64,000 bases of DNA from positions 14,618,678-14,682,677 of the forward strand of contig NC_092579.1 of assembly GCF_037975245.1 (NCBI RefSeq). Direction: 5' to 3'. A program made the translations under genes and the position numbers. This document shows, in pieces, positions 12,321 through 24,439 of this stretch; within the stretch, counting starts at the first letter, position 1; the number at the start of each line of letters is the position of its first letter. The notes beneath the pieces are model-generated. The model was not told the DNA's origin, did no database searches, and was given only the letters and a program-made list of their open reading frames with translations. This DNA is from Apostichopus japonicus (lineage: Eukaryota > Echinodermata > Holothuroidea > Aspidochirotida > Stichopodidae).

Positions 12321-15300
12321 CAATATCTGTGGTTTATAATACTAACATAGTTATACTTACTCATGAACATCTGTGGCTTACACCACTTAACATGGATTTA
12401 TCTTTGAATATCTGTGACTTAGAATACATACGAATCATATTTATATATGAATATGTATGGCCTTAATAACAGACTAATCTATCAATATCTGTGGCTTAGA
12501 ATACTAACATAGTTATACTTACTTATGAATATATGTGGCTTACACCACTTTACATTATGGATTTATCTATGGATATCTGTGACTTAGATTACATACGAAT
12601 CATATTTATCTATGAATATGTATGGCCTCAATAACAGATTAATCTACCAATATCTGTGGCTGAGAATACAAACACAGTTATACTTACTTATGAATATCTG
12701 TGGCTTAGAATACTTTACATTATGGATCTATCTATGAATATCTGTGACTTAGAATACAAACGAATCATATTTATCTATGAATATGTATGGCCTCAATAAC
12801 AGATTAATTTATCAATATCTGTGGCTTAGAATACTACGTAGTTGTTCTTACTTATGAATACCTGAAGCTTAGAAATACTAACACAGTTATACTTATGAAT
12901 ATCTGTGGTTTACACCACTTTACATTATGGATTTATTTATGAATATCTGTGACTTAGAATACATACGAATCATATTTATTTATGAATATGTATGGCCAAA
13001 ATAACAGATTAATCTATCAATATCTGTGACTTAGAATACTCACATAGTTATATTTACTTATGAATATCTGTGGCTTACATCACTTTACATTATGGATTTA
13101 TCTTTGAATATATGTGACTTAGAATACATATGAATCATATTTATCTATGAATATGTATGGCCTCAATAACAGATTAATCTACCAATATCTGTGGCTGAGA
13201 ATACAAACACAGTTATACTTACTTATGAATATCTGTGGCTTAGAATACTTTACATTATGGATTTATCTATGAAAGAATACTACGTAGGTGTTCTTACTTA
13301 TGAATGCATGTGGATTAGAAATACTAACATAGTTATACTTATGAATATCTGTGGCTTACACCACTTAACATTATGGATTTATCTACGAATATCTGTGACT
13401 TAGATTACATACAAATCATATTTATCTATGAATATGTATGGACTCAATAACAGATTAATCTATCAATATCTGTGGCTTAGAATACTCACATAGTTATACT
13501 TACTCATGAATATATGTGGATTACACCACTTTACATTATGGCTTTATATATGAATATATGTGACTTAGAATACATACGAATCATATTTATCTATGAATAT
13601 GTATGGCCTCAATAACAGATTAATCTATCAATATCTGTGACTCAGAATACTAAAAGAGTTATATTTACTCATGAATATCTGTGGTTTACACCACTTTACA
13701 TTATGGATTTATCTATGGATATCTGTGACTTAGATTACATACGAATCATATTTATCTATAAATATGTATGGTATAAATAACATATTAATCTATCAATATC
13801 TGTGGCTTAGAATACTAAAATAGTTATATTTACTTTTGGATATCTGTGGCTTACACCACTTTACATTGTGGATATATCTATGAATATCTGTGACTAAGAA
13901 TACATACGAATCATATTTATTTATGAATATGTATGGCCTTAATAACAGATTAATCTATCAATATCTGTGGCTTAGAATACTAACATAGTTATACTTAGTT
14001 ATGAATATCTGTGGCTTAGAATACTAACATAGTAATACTTATGAATATCTGTGGCTTACACCACTTTACATTATGGATTTATCTATGAATATCTGTGACT
14101 TAGATTTCATACGAATCATATTTATTTATGAATATGTATGGCCTCAAAAACAGATTAATCTATCAATATCTGTGGCTTAGAATACTACGTAGGTGTTCTT
14201 ACTTATGAATGCATGTGGATTAGAAATACTAACATAGTTATACTTACTTATGAATATCTGTGGCTTACACCACTTTACATTATGGATTTATCTACGAATA
14301 TCTGTGACTTAGATTACATACAAATCATATTTATCTATGAATATGTATGGACTCAACAACAGATTAATATATCAATATCTGTGGCTTAGAATACTACGTA
14401 GTTGTTCTTATGAATACCTGAAGCTTAGAAATACTAACACAGTTATACTTATGAATATCTGTGGTTTACACCACTTTACATTATGGATTTATCTATGAAT
14501 ATCTGTGAGTTAGAATACATACGAATCATATTTATCTATGAATATGTATGGCCAAAATAACAGATTAATCTATCAATATCTGTGACTTAGAATACTCACA
14601 TAGTTATACTTACTCATGAATATCTGTTGATTACACCACTTTACATTATGGATTTATCTATGAATATATGTCACTTAGAATACATACGAATCATATTTAT
14701 CTATGAATATGTATGGCCAAAATAACAGATTAATCTATCAATATCTGTGACTTAGAATACTCACATAGTTATACTTACTCATGAATATCTGTGGATAACA
14801 CCACTTTACATTATGGATTTATCTATGAATATATGTGACTTAGATTACGTACGAATCATATTTATTTATGAATATGTATGGCCTCAAAAACAGCTTAATC
14901 TATCAATATCTGTGGCTTAGAATACTAACGTAGTTGTTCATACTGATGAATATCTGTGGCTTAGATTTCTAACATAGTTATACTTACTTATGAATAACAG
15001 ATTAATTTATCAATATCTGTGGCTTAGAATACTACGTAGTTGTTCTTACTTATGAATACCTGAAGCTTAGAAATACTAACACAGTTATACTTATGAATAT
15101 CTGTGGTTTACACCACTTTACATTATGGATTTATCTATGAATATCTGTGAGTTAGAATACATACGAATCATATATTTATCTATGAATATGTATGGCATAA
15201 ATAACAGATTAATCTATCAATATCTGTGGCTTAGAATACTACGTAGTTGTTCCTACTTATGAATACCTGAAGCTTAGAAATACTAACACAGATAAACTTA

Positions 15301-18300
15301 TGAATATCTGTGGTTTACACCACTTTACATTATGGATTTATATATGAATATCTGTGAGTTAGAATACATATGAATCATATTTATCTATGAATATGTATGG
15401 CCTTAATAACAGATTTATCTATCAATATCTGTGGCTTAGAATACTCACATAGTTATATTTACTTATGAATATCTGTGGCTTACACCACTTTACATTATCG
15501 ATTTATCTTTGAATATATGTGACTTAGAATACATACGAATCATATTTATCTATGAATATGTATGGCCTTAATAACAGATTAATCTACCAATATCTGTGGC
15601 TGAGAATACAAACACAGTTATACTTACTTATGAATATCTGTGGCTTAGAATACTTTACATTATGGATTTATCTATGAATATCTGTGACTTAGAATACAAA
15701 CGAATCATATTTATTTATGAATATGTATAGACTCAATAACAGATTAATTTATCAATATCTGTGGCTTAGAATACTACGTAGTTGTTCTTACCTATGAATA
15801 CCTGAAGCTTAGAAATACTAACACAGTTATACTTATGAGTATCTGTGGTTTACACCACTTTACATTATGGATTTATTTATGAATATCTGTGAGTTAGAAT
15901 ACATACGAATCATATATTTATCTATGAATATGTATGGCATAAATAACAGATTAATCTATCAATATCTGTGACTTAGAATACTCACATAGTTATACTTACT
16001 CATGAATATCTGTGGATTACACCACTTTACATTATGGATTTATATATAAATATATGTGACTTAGAATACATACGAATCATATTTATCTATGAATATGTAT
16101 GGCCTCAATAACAGATTAATCTATCAATATCTGTGGCTTAGAATACTACGTAGTTGTTCTTACTTATGAATACATGTGGATTAGAAATACTAACATAGTT
16201 ATACTTACTTATGAATATCTGTGGCTTACACCACTTTACATTATGGATTTATCTACGAATATCTGTGACTTAGATTACATACGAATCATATTCATCTATG
16301 AATATGTATGGACTCAACAACAGATTAATATATCAATATCTGTGGCTTAGAATACTACGTAGTCGTTCTTACTTATGAATACCTGAAGCTTAGAAATACT
16401 AACACAGATAAACTTATGAATATCTGTGGTTTACACTACTTTACATTATGGATTTATCTATGAATATCTGTGAGTTTGAATACATATGAATCATATTTAT
16501 CTATGAATATGTATGGCCAAAATAACAGATTAATCTATCAATATCTGTGGCTTAGAATACTCACATAGTTATACTTACTCATGAATATCTGTGGATTACA
16601 CCACTTTACATTATGGCTTTATATATGAATATATGTGACTTAGAATACCTACGAATCATATTTATCTATGAATATGTATGGTCTCAATAACAGATTAATC
16701 TATCAATATCTGTGACTCAGAATACTAAAATAGTTATATTTACTTATGAATATCTGTGGCTTACACCACTTTACATTATGGATTTATCTATGGATATCTG
16801 TGACTTAGAATACCTACGAATCATATTTATCTATAAATATGTATGGCATAAATAACATATTAATCTATCAATATCTGTGGCTTAGAATACTAAAATAGTT
16901 ATATTTACTTTTGGATATCTGTGGCATACATCACTTTACATTATGGATTTATCTATGAATATCTGTGACTTAGAATACATACGAATCATATTTATCTATG
17001 AATATGTATGGCCTTAATAACAGATTAATCTATCAATATCTGTGGCTTAGAATACTAACATAGTTATACTTAGTTATGAATATCTTTGGCTTAGAATACT
17101 AACATAGTTATACTTACTTATGAATATATGTGGCTTACATCACTTTATATTATGGATTTATCTATGAATATCTGTGACTTAGAATACCTACGAATCATAT
17201 TTATCTATGAATATGTATGGCCTTAATAACAGATTAATCTATCAATATCTGTGGCTTAGAATACTAACATAGTTATACTTACTTATGAATATCTGTGGCT
17301 TAGAAATACTAACATAGTAATACTTACTTATGAATATCTGTGGCTTACACCACTTTACATTATGGATTTATCTATGAATATCTGTGACTTAGATTACATA
17401 CGAATCATATTTATTTATGAATATGTATGGCCTCAAAAACAGATTAATCTATCAATATCTGTGGCATAGAATACTACGTAGGTGTTCTTACTTATGAATG
17501 CATGTGGATTAGAAATACTAACATAGTTATACTTACTTATGAATATCTGTGGCTTACACCACTTTTAATTATGGATTTATCTACGAATATCTGTGACTTA
17601 GATTACATACAAATCATATTTATCTATGAATATGTATGGACTCAATAACAGATTAATATATCAATATCTGTGGCTTAGAATACTACGTAGTCGTTCTTAT
17701 GAATACCTGAAGCTTAGAAATACTAACACAGTTATACTTATGAATATCTGTGGTTTACACCACTTTACATTATGGATTTATCTATGAATATCTGTGAGTT
17801 AGAATACATACGAATCATATTTATCTATGAATATGTATGGCCAAAATAACAGATTAATCTATCAATATCTGTGACTTAGAATACTCACATAGTTATACTT
17901 ACTCATGAATATCTGTTGATTACACCACTTTACATTATGGATTTATCTATGAATATCTGTGAGTTAGAATACATACGAATCATATTTATCTATGAATATG
18001 TATGGCCAAAATAACAGATTAATCTATCAATATCTGTGACTTAGAATACTCACATAGTTATACTTACTCATGAATATCTGTTGATTACACCACTTTACAT
18101 TATGGATTTATCTATGAATATCTGTGACTTAGAATACATACGAATCATATTTATCTATGAATATGTATGGCCTCAATAACAGATTAATCTATCAATATCT
18201 GTGGCTTAGAATACTAACATAGTTATACTTACTTATGAATATATGTGGCTAACACCACTTTACATTATGGATTTATCTATGAATATATGTGACTTAGATT

Positions 18301-19199
18301 ACATACGAATCATATTTATTTATGAATATGTATGGCCTCAAAAACAGATTAATCTATCAATATCTGTGGCTTAGAATACTAACGTAGTTGTTCATACTGA
18401 TGAATATCTGTGGCTTAGATTTCTAACATAGTTATACTTACTTATGAATATCTGTGGCTTACACCACTTAACATTATGGATTTAATCTTTGAATATATGT
18501 GACTTAGAATGGATACGAATCATATTTATCTATAAATATGTATGGCATAAATAACAATCTATCAATATCTGTGGCTTAGAATACTAAAATCTGGGGCTCA
18601 GTATATAAACATAGTTATACTTACTTATGAACATCTGTGGCTTACACACTTTACATTATGGATTCATCTATAAATATCTGTGACTTAGAATACATACGAA
18701 TCACATTTATCTATGAATATGTATGGCCTAAAGAAAAGGTTAATCTATCAATATGTGTGGCTCAGAATACTGACATAGTTATACTTATGAATATCTGTGG
18801 CTTACACCACTTTACATTATGGATTAATCTATGAATATCTGTGACTTTGAATACATACGAATCATACTTGTCTATTAATATGTATGGCCTAAATAACAGA
18901 TTAATCTATCAATATCCGTGACTTAGAATACTTACGAATATGATTAATAAATGAATATTTGTGGCTTACACCACTTTGCATTATGGATCTATCTATGAAT
19001 ACCTGTGGCTTAGAATATATTTGAATCGTATTTGTCTATGAATATGTGTGGCTTACAAGACTTACATTGCTAATTTACTTATCTGTGGCTTACATCACAT
19101 ACTTAATGAATTCATTCATGAATATTTATTGCCTACATAGTAGATTAATCTATTAAATATATGTTGCTTACAACTATTACCTAGCTAACTTATGAATAT

Positions 19200-20475
19200 C
19201 TATTGCTTACTTAACTTACATATAGCATATGTATCTATGATTATATGTTGCCTACAACACTAACATAACAGCTATATCTATGAATATCTGTGGCCTACAA
19301 CATTAACATAATAGATGTATCTAAAAAGTCTGTGGCCTACAACACTTACATAACAGATGTATCTATGAATATCTGTGGCCTACAACACTAGCATAACAGC
19401 TATATCTATGAATATCTGTGGCCTACAACACTAACATAACAGCTATATCTATGAATACCTTTGGCCTACAACACTTACATAACAGCTATATCTATGAATA
19501 TCTGTGGCCTACAACACTAAAATAACATATGTATCTATGAATATCTGTGGCCTACAACACTAACATAACAGATGTCTCTATGAATATCTGTGGCCTACAA
19601 CACTAACATAACATATATCTATGAATATCTGTGGCCTACAACACTAACATAACATATGTATCTATGAATATCCGTGGCCTACAACACTAACATAACATAT
19701 CAATGAATATCTGTGGCCTACAGCACTAACATAACATATGTATTTGAAACTATATGTGGCCTAAAACACTTACATAACAAATATATCTATGAATATTTGT
19801 GGCCTGCAACACTAACATAACATATATGTATGAATATATGTGGCCTTCAACACTAACATAACATATGTATCTAAAAATATATGTGGCCTACACTTACATA
19901 ACAGATGTATCTATGAATATCTGTGGCCTACAACACTAACATAACATATATTTCTATGAATATCTGTGGCCTATAACACTTACATAACATATGTACCTAA
20001 AACTATATGTGGCCTACAACACTTACATAACATACATGTATTTATGAATATTTGTGGCCTACAACACTAACATAACATACATGTATGAATATCTGTGGCC
20101 TTCAACACTAACATAACATATGTATCTAAAAGTATATGTGGCCTACAACACTTACATAACAGATGTATCTATGAATATCTGTGGCCTACAACTCTAACAT
20201 AACATATATTTCTATGAATATCTGCGGCCTACAACACTAACATAACATATGTACCTAAAAATATATGTGGCCTACAACACTTACATAACAGATGTATCTA
20301 TGAATATATGTGGCCTACAACACTAACATAACAGATGTCTCTATGAATATCTGTGGCCTACAACACTAACATAACATATGTATTTGAAACTATATGTGGC
20401 CTACAACACTTACATCACAGATGTATCTATGAATATCTGTGGCCTACAACATTAACATAATAGATATCTATGCAT
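19200..20475 (+). repeat. 42-bp satellite subfamily, GTGGCCTACAACACTAACATAAC
   Basis: About 30 monomers of 40-43 bp with the core ATGAATATCTGTGGCCTAC followed by AACACTAACATAACA. The tetrameric higher-order pattern of the left part is absent. Some monomers replace ATGAATATC with CTAAAAATAT or TTGAAACTAT, and these types alternate in the last 700 bp. The array ends about 150 bp before the guanylate cyclase exon. Confidence 0.92.
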
Positions 20476-20626
20476 ATATATTCTACAACAATAGAACATT
20501 AATAAGCCAACATTTTTTACATAAATACAAAGAACTTGTGACAAGCGTAAAATGTAAAATGTGATAATGAGTTAACTTACTGTATATTGACATAGTAAAT
20601 TGAACTTGACACCGTTTTATTTTCAG

Positions 20627-20727
20627 AATCCGATGTTGCTAGTGTAACCGGTTCCAGAATGCCTCGGTATTGTCTCTCTTTGGCGATACCGTCAATACCG
20701 CATCGAGAATGGAATCGACATCGGCAG
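20627..20727 (+). pseudogene. guanylate cyclase catalytic-domain exon with 2-bp frameshift
   Basis: The acceptor is TTTTATTTTCAG (to 20626) and the donor is GCAG|GTATGG (20728). The exon reads VASVTGSRMPRYCL in one frame and FGDTVNTASRMESTSA in another. The motif MPRYCLFGDTVNTASRMES is a hallmark of the catalytic domain of class III guanylate cyclases, best known in receptor types. Two extra bases in the TCTCTC run at 20674-20679 separate the two halves, so the exon as written cannot encode the domain. No earlier cyclase exon is recognisable in the satellite upstream. The exon ends one base into a codon, which matches the copies of the next exon downstream. Either the gene is dead, or the assembly has a dinucleotide error here. 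Confidence 0.85.
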
Positions 20728-21240
20728 GTATGGAACTGCCGTTCGGTAGTGCGTTTGTACATATAAATACACTGACTGTATTATCCCTTTCGTGGGCTTC
20801 CGTTCGCAAATATTTTGCATTTGATGCACACGTGCATAAGTTATATCTAAGCCATACTTTTTCGGGAAGGGTAAGATAACGTGTGGTGGAAGTTATGTCT
20901 GTGGTTGAAAAGGTAAAACCAAACATTTCTTTGAGATATTTCCTATAGCGAGGCACGGAGTGGATAATAGGGTGAAACGCTTGTACTCAAGCGACATACT
21001 TTCATGAAAGCAACATTATGCAACATTTCGCTGAATAATAGGTATTTTAATGAATTAGATATTTCAAAACGAACTTTATTTACTGAACTTAAAATGTAAT
21101 GTCTTGCCATAGTAGCGCCTTTAGGCACATAATAATGTTCCCCGAAACAAATTCTTTACAAACGTGCCCTTGCAGTAAAAAAAAAACAATTTGAAAAGTG
21201 GTGTACAGCAAAACCCTAAATTTGTTCTTTTCGCCATTAG

Positions 21241-21341
21241 CGATGAAGATACAAGTGAGCTACGATGCAAAGGAAATAATGAATACTTTCGTGACGGTCT
21301 TCAAATTTAAAGAACGTGGAGAGATTAAAATCAAAGTGTAG
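21241..21341 (+). pseudogene. guanylate cyclase C-terminal exon, copy 1
   Basis: The acceptor is TTTTCGCCATTAG (to 21240). The first two bases (CG) complete the codon left open by the exon at 20627-20727, giving MES-TSA-A-MKIQVS. This aligns with the conserved segment after RMES in guanylate cyclases, where ALKIHVS is usual. The frame continues through a KEIMNTF-like helix and the strand ERGEIKIK, then stops at TAG 21339-21341. The family normally continues with a KGKG...TYWL segment at this point, so the end of the domain is missing. Confidence 0.78.
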
Positions 21342-21547
21342 ATGCATCCGCTAAATATTTGTTCTCTTTTAAAGGAGAACGAAATGTCAGATGTCTTACA
21401 ATCGCTGGTTAAGTTGATCCACTTATCCGCGAGATAAGTTAATAATGTTCCCAAAACAAATTCTTTACAAACGTGCCCTTGCAGTAAAACAACAAATTTG
21501 AAAAGTGGTGTACAGCAAAACCCGAAATTTGTTCTTTTCGCCATTAG

Positions 21548-21648
21548 CGATGAAGATACAAGTGAGCTACGATGCAAAGGAAATAATGAATACTTTCGTG
21601 ACGGTCTTCAAATTTAAAGAACGTGGAGAGATTAAAATCAAAGTGTAG
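21548..21648 (+). pseudogene. guanylate cyclase C-terminal exon, copy 2
   Basis: Same as copy 1, 307 bp further on, with the same acceptor (CCATTAG), the same phase and the same early TAG (21646-21648). Copies 1 and 2 encode the same residues, so either could splice to the upstream exon. Confidence 0.76.
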
Positions 21649-21853
21649 ATGCATCCGCTAAATATTTGTTCTCTTTTAAAGGAGAACGAAATGTCAGATG
21701 TCTTACAATCGCTGGTTAAGTTGATCCACTTATCCGCGAGATAAGTTAATAATGTTCCCAAAACAAATTCTTTACAAACGTGCCCTTGCAGTAAAACAAC
21801 AAATTTGAAAAGTGGTGTACAGCAAAACCCGAAATTTGTTCTATTTGCCATTA

Positions 21854-21955
21854 TGATGAATGTACAAGTGAGCTAGGATGCAAAGGAAATATTGAATACT
21901 TTCGTGACGGTCTTCTAATTTAAAGAACGTGAAGAGATTAAAATGAAAGTGTAGA
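21854..21955 (+). pseudogene. guanylate cyclase C-terminal exon, copy 3, decayed
   Basis: The acceptor AG is lost (CCATTATGATG instead of CCATTAGCGATG). The seventh codon after the ATG is TAG, and a second stop follows in TCTAATTTAA. This is the most diverged copy. Confidence 0.75.
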
Positions 21956-22057
21956 TGCATCCGCTAAATATTTTTCTTCCCTTTAAAAGGAGAACGAAAT
22001 GTCAGATGTCTTACAATCGCTGGTTTAAGTTGATTCACTTATCTGCGAGATGAGTTA

Positions 22058-22565
22058 TGGGGATTTGTAATGGGAATAGAATTAAGTAAATTAAGTGATT
22101 AAATTTGTTTAAGTTCACATTTGTAATTAGTTAGATACTTAAAAATTTGTTTAAAAAATTGTGTAAGAGTTTTAAGCACACTTTTTTATCGATAGAACAG
22201 TATGGTTTATATTGCCCATACGTAGTTTGTTGAATTACAGATAATGATGTATAATTACGTTGGCATTTGTAATACATTAAGCTTTGTTTCGTATCCGTTG
22301 AATAAATTATTTAAATGGGTCTCAAATGCGGTCTCAATGTACGTAATTAAATTGTTTGGGTGCAACTTCTTCCAGTGTTAGTAAGACGATCTGGAACATT
22401 TAGTACAGTAAAAGTGTACTCACGGTTTTTCTTCTTCATCTGTTCCCTTCCTTCCCCTCGGTCCCTTTACTGTCCCCAGTTACTTACCATGGACCAGCGA
22501 AGTAAAAGACCATTCAATCACCACGATCGACGTTACGAATTCAACCACTCCGAGAACGCAAGAAA
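22058..22565. other. intergenic, no gene seen
   Basis: AT-rich sequence with several TTAAATTTGTTTAAG-like stretches. A 72-codon frame from 22360 contains a phenylalanine/serine-rich run but no recognisable motif. Confidence 0.5.
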
Positions 22566-22872
22566 ATCTTGTATTTAGTTCCAAAAATCCTGAATTAGTT
22601 CCAAAATCCTGAGTTTAGTTCCGAAAATCCTGCATTTAGTTCCGAAAATCCTGAATTTAGTTCCGAAAATCCTGAATTTAGTTCCGAAAATCCTGAATGT
22701 AGTTCCGAAAATCCTGAATGTAGTTCCAAAAATCCTGAATTTAGTTAAGAAAATCCTGAATTTAGTTAAGAAAATCCTGAATTTAGTTAAGAAAATCCTG
22801 AATTTAGTTCCGAAAATCCTGTTTTTAATTCCTTTACGAATCCAATCAGCCTTCGAGAACGCAAGAAAATCC
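22549..22872 (+). repeat. 21-bp minisatellite, TTAGTTCCGAAAATCCTGAAT
   Basis: About 12 copies of a 21-bp unit (TTAGTTCCGAAAATCCTGAAT, with a TTAGTTAAGAAAATCCTGAAT variant in three adjacent copies). The lead-in CGAGAACGCAAGAAAATC at about 22551 recurs at 22855, so the array is framed by copies of the same flank. Confidence 0.9.
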
Positions 22873-24060
22873 TGTTTTTAGTTCCGAATTACGATAATGT
22901 GGGTATCGAAAATAAGTTTTCAGTTCGAGACCAATTGTTATGTTACAATGACAAATTTCATTACGAATATATTGTTGTCAACATATTTGATATATATGAA
23001 ACCATAATATTGCCGAAATCTCCGGTATGTCGAACTTTAGTATAATGCGCTCCATATTGTTACACGAGTTAGAATGGTTCGCATTGACTTATACAAGACT
23101 ATATTCTCCAACAGCATGTTCATGTGGAATAAACGCGAGTTTTTTTCCGGTTATATTATCTGTCAATGATAAGATATATAATATTGTTCTACTGGAAACC
23201 GCGGTAAGAAACATTTGTCCATAAATATTATTGGTACTAACATAAAGATAATTCAGTACCAACACTGTGGAGAAGATAAACCATTCCGAAGTGTGCAAAT
23301 GAAGTTACTATTTAAGAAAAGTAACCCAAAAATAGAGCCTGTGTAACAAACAACTTGTTCCACACTCAACCCTATAGTCCCAAGTGGTGAAGTTAACGTA
23401 CATTGTACAAAGAGAGGCCTGCACGTGTAGGCCTATACAGTGCATCAATAGATCAGATAAACCAGTCTTTTATCTTTTCCGTATGGGAGTATAGCTGTTA
23501 ATTTAAATAACAATATAGCAGTTAAATTCCTGCATACTTTGATGAATAGCTGATGAACGCTGATGAATAGCTGATAAACGCACAAGCTGGTAAATACATT
23601 TGTGATTATCTGAATTAAGGAGGTATACTTACCTCTGTCTGACATAGCCTTGATGCGCTTAATCCGACCACTGACAAACAAAAAGAGAAAATCCTTTTAT
23701 AACAGTTTCAATGAAATGCATCATGCAACAGACTGAACGAATACCAAAGTTCCGCCTTCAAGGAAAAGAGGACAAACGAACAAAAACATGATGATTTAGT
23801 TTTATATTGGTAATATTGTATTTACAAGAATTAATTGTGAGCGGTAAACAAACTAACATTCCCATACCATTTTGAATATCCTCATAAAATCATCTCGTAT
23901 CATAACGATCAAGTTATATATTCGGAAATTCTTGCACAGATTTGAATAGATTAGTCTTACATACAAACATTTGATCAGAATTTCTTTAGTTGGATTTGCC
24001 TCTGACGTCAGGACAGATAACGGCGAGTTTATAGTAAAGATATTAGTTATGGTAAAATTT
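22873..24060. other. intergenic, no gene seen
   Basis: AT-rich single-copy sequence. A short - strand segment (23634-23672) flanked by TTTGTCAG and GTAAGTA could be read as an exon (GRIKRIKAMSDR), but I do not recognise it and nothing joins to it. Confidence 0.45.
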
Positions 24061-24063
24061 ATG

Positions 24064-24435
24064 GTAAAGAGTGGTTAAGGCAGTGGACTTGTGATCTAAG
24101 GATTACAGGTTCGAGCCCTGGCCAGATCATTACGTTGTGTCCTTGTGCAAGGCGCTTTATCTCCATTGCCTCTCTTCACCCAGGTGTATAAATGGGGACT
24201 TGCGAGGTAACTTGTAAATATAGTTGTGTGCGCCGGTTTGTGGCTGCAACCTATGGGAAGTCCCACGGGGGACACGTGGTTGTGGTGCACTGTGGTGCCC
24301 CAGGAGAGATTGATTGAATTTTGCACACTTTGGTGTGTAGGTGTGACAAGTTACCAATGACCAGGGTTAAGTTGTAAAGTCGTGTGAGAAGGCCTTGGCC
24401 CTGAACAAGACTGTAAACCTAAAATTATAATTATA
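24064..24435 (+). mobile_element. tRNA-headed SINE
   Basis: The head carries an A-box-like GTGGTTAAGGCAGTGGAC and a perfect B-box match, GGTTCGAGCCC (about 24109-24119), at tRNA-like spacing. The body continues with CCTTGTGCAAGGCGCTTTATCTC and CACCCAGGTGTATAAATGGG, a type of SINE body I recognise from other invertebrate genomes. There is no acceptor-stem pairing, so it is not a tRNA gene. The 3' end is uncertain. Confidence 0.72.
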
Positions 24436-24439
24436 TGAC

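Larger units (their letters stand above)
10900..13106 (+). repeat. 1103-bp tandem duplication inside the satellite
   Basis: Landmarks ATGGCCCAAATAAAAG (10951 and 12054) and ATCAAGCGCTTAGAAACGC (11151 and 12254) are both 1103 bp apart, and the sequence between them is nearly identical. The duplicated unit includes the inserted SINE/LINE-type tail, so the insertion is older than this duplication. Confidence 0.88.
9430..19200. repeat. AT-rich satellite, ~42-bp monomers in ~166-bp tetramers
   Basis: Monomers contain TATGAATATCTGTGGCTTAG followed by about 22 variable bases. Four monomer types alternate: CTGTGGCTTAC ACCAC, CTGTGACTTAGAATACATACG, TATGTATGGCCTCAATAACAG and CTGTGGCTTAGAATACTAACATAG. 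Successive GTATGGCC landmarks near 13437, 13603, 13769 and 13932 give a higher-order period of about 166 bp. Monomers are diverged at the left end (9430-10900) and more homogeneous in the middle. No gene is supported. Confidence 0.95.
21131..22057 (+). repeat. three ~307-bp tandem copies, each carrying a cyclase exon
   Basis: Units start at AATAATGTTCC at 21131, 21441 and 21748 (spacings 310 and 307 bp) and end in CCACTTATCCGCGAGATAAGTT. Copies 1 and 2 differ by only a few bases; copy 3 has more substitutions. Each unit holds an intron end, a C-terminal guanylate cyclase exon and its flank. Open frames of 94 and 105 codons on the opposite strand are by-products of the duplication. Confidence 0.92.

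Noticed and set aside
21260-21851. 94- and 105-codon - strand frames repeated in tandem
   Set aside because: They are antisense shadows of the 307-bp repeat; the sense strand carries the recognisable cyclase exon.
23634-23672. Possible - strand exon (GRIKRIKAMSDR) with AG/GT borders
   Set aside because: Too short, no family recognised, and not needed by the AprA-like model, which ends with a stop at 28519.
24064-24140. Functional tRNA gene
   Set aside because: A- and B-box matches are good, but the acceptor stem does not pair and the element continues into a SINE body.
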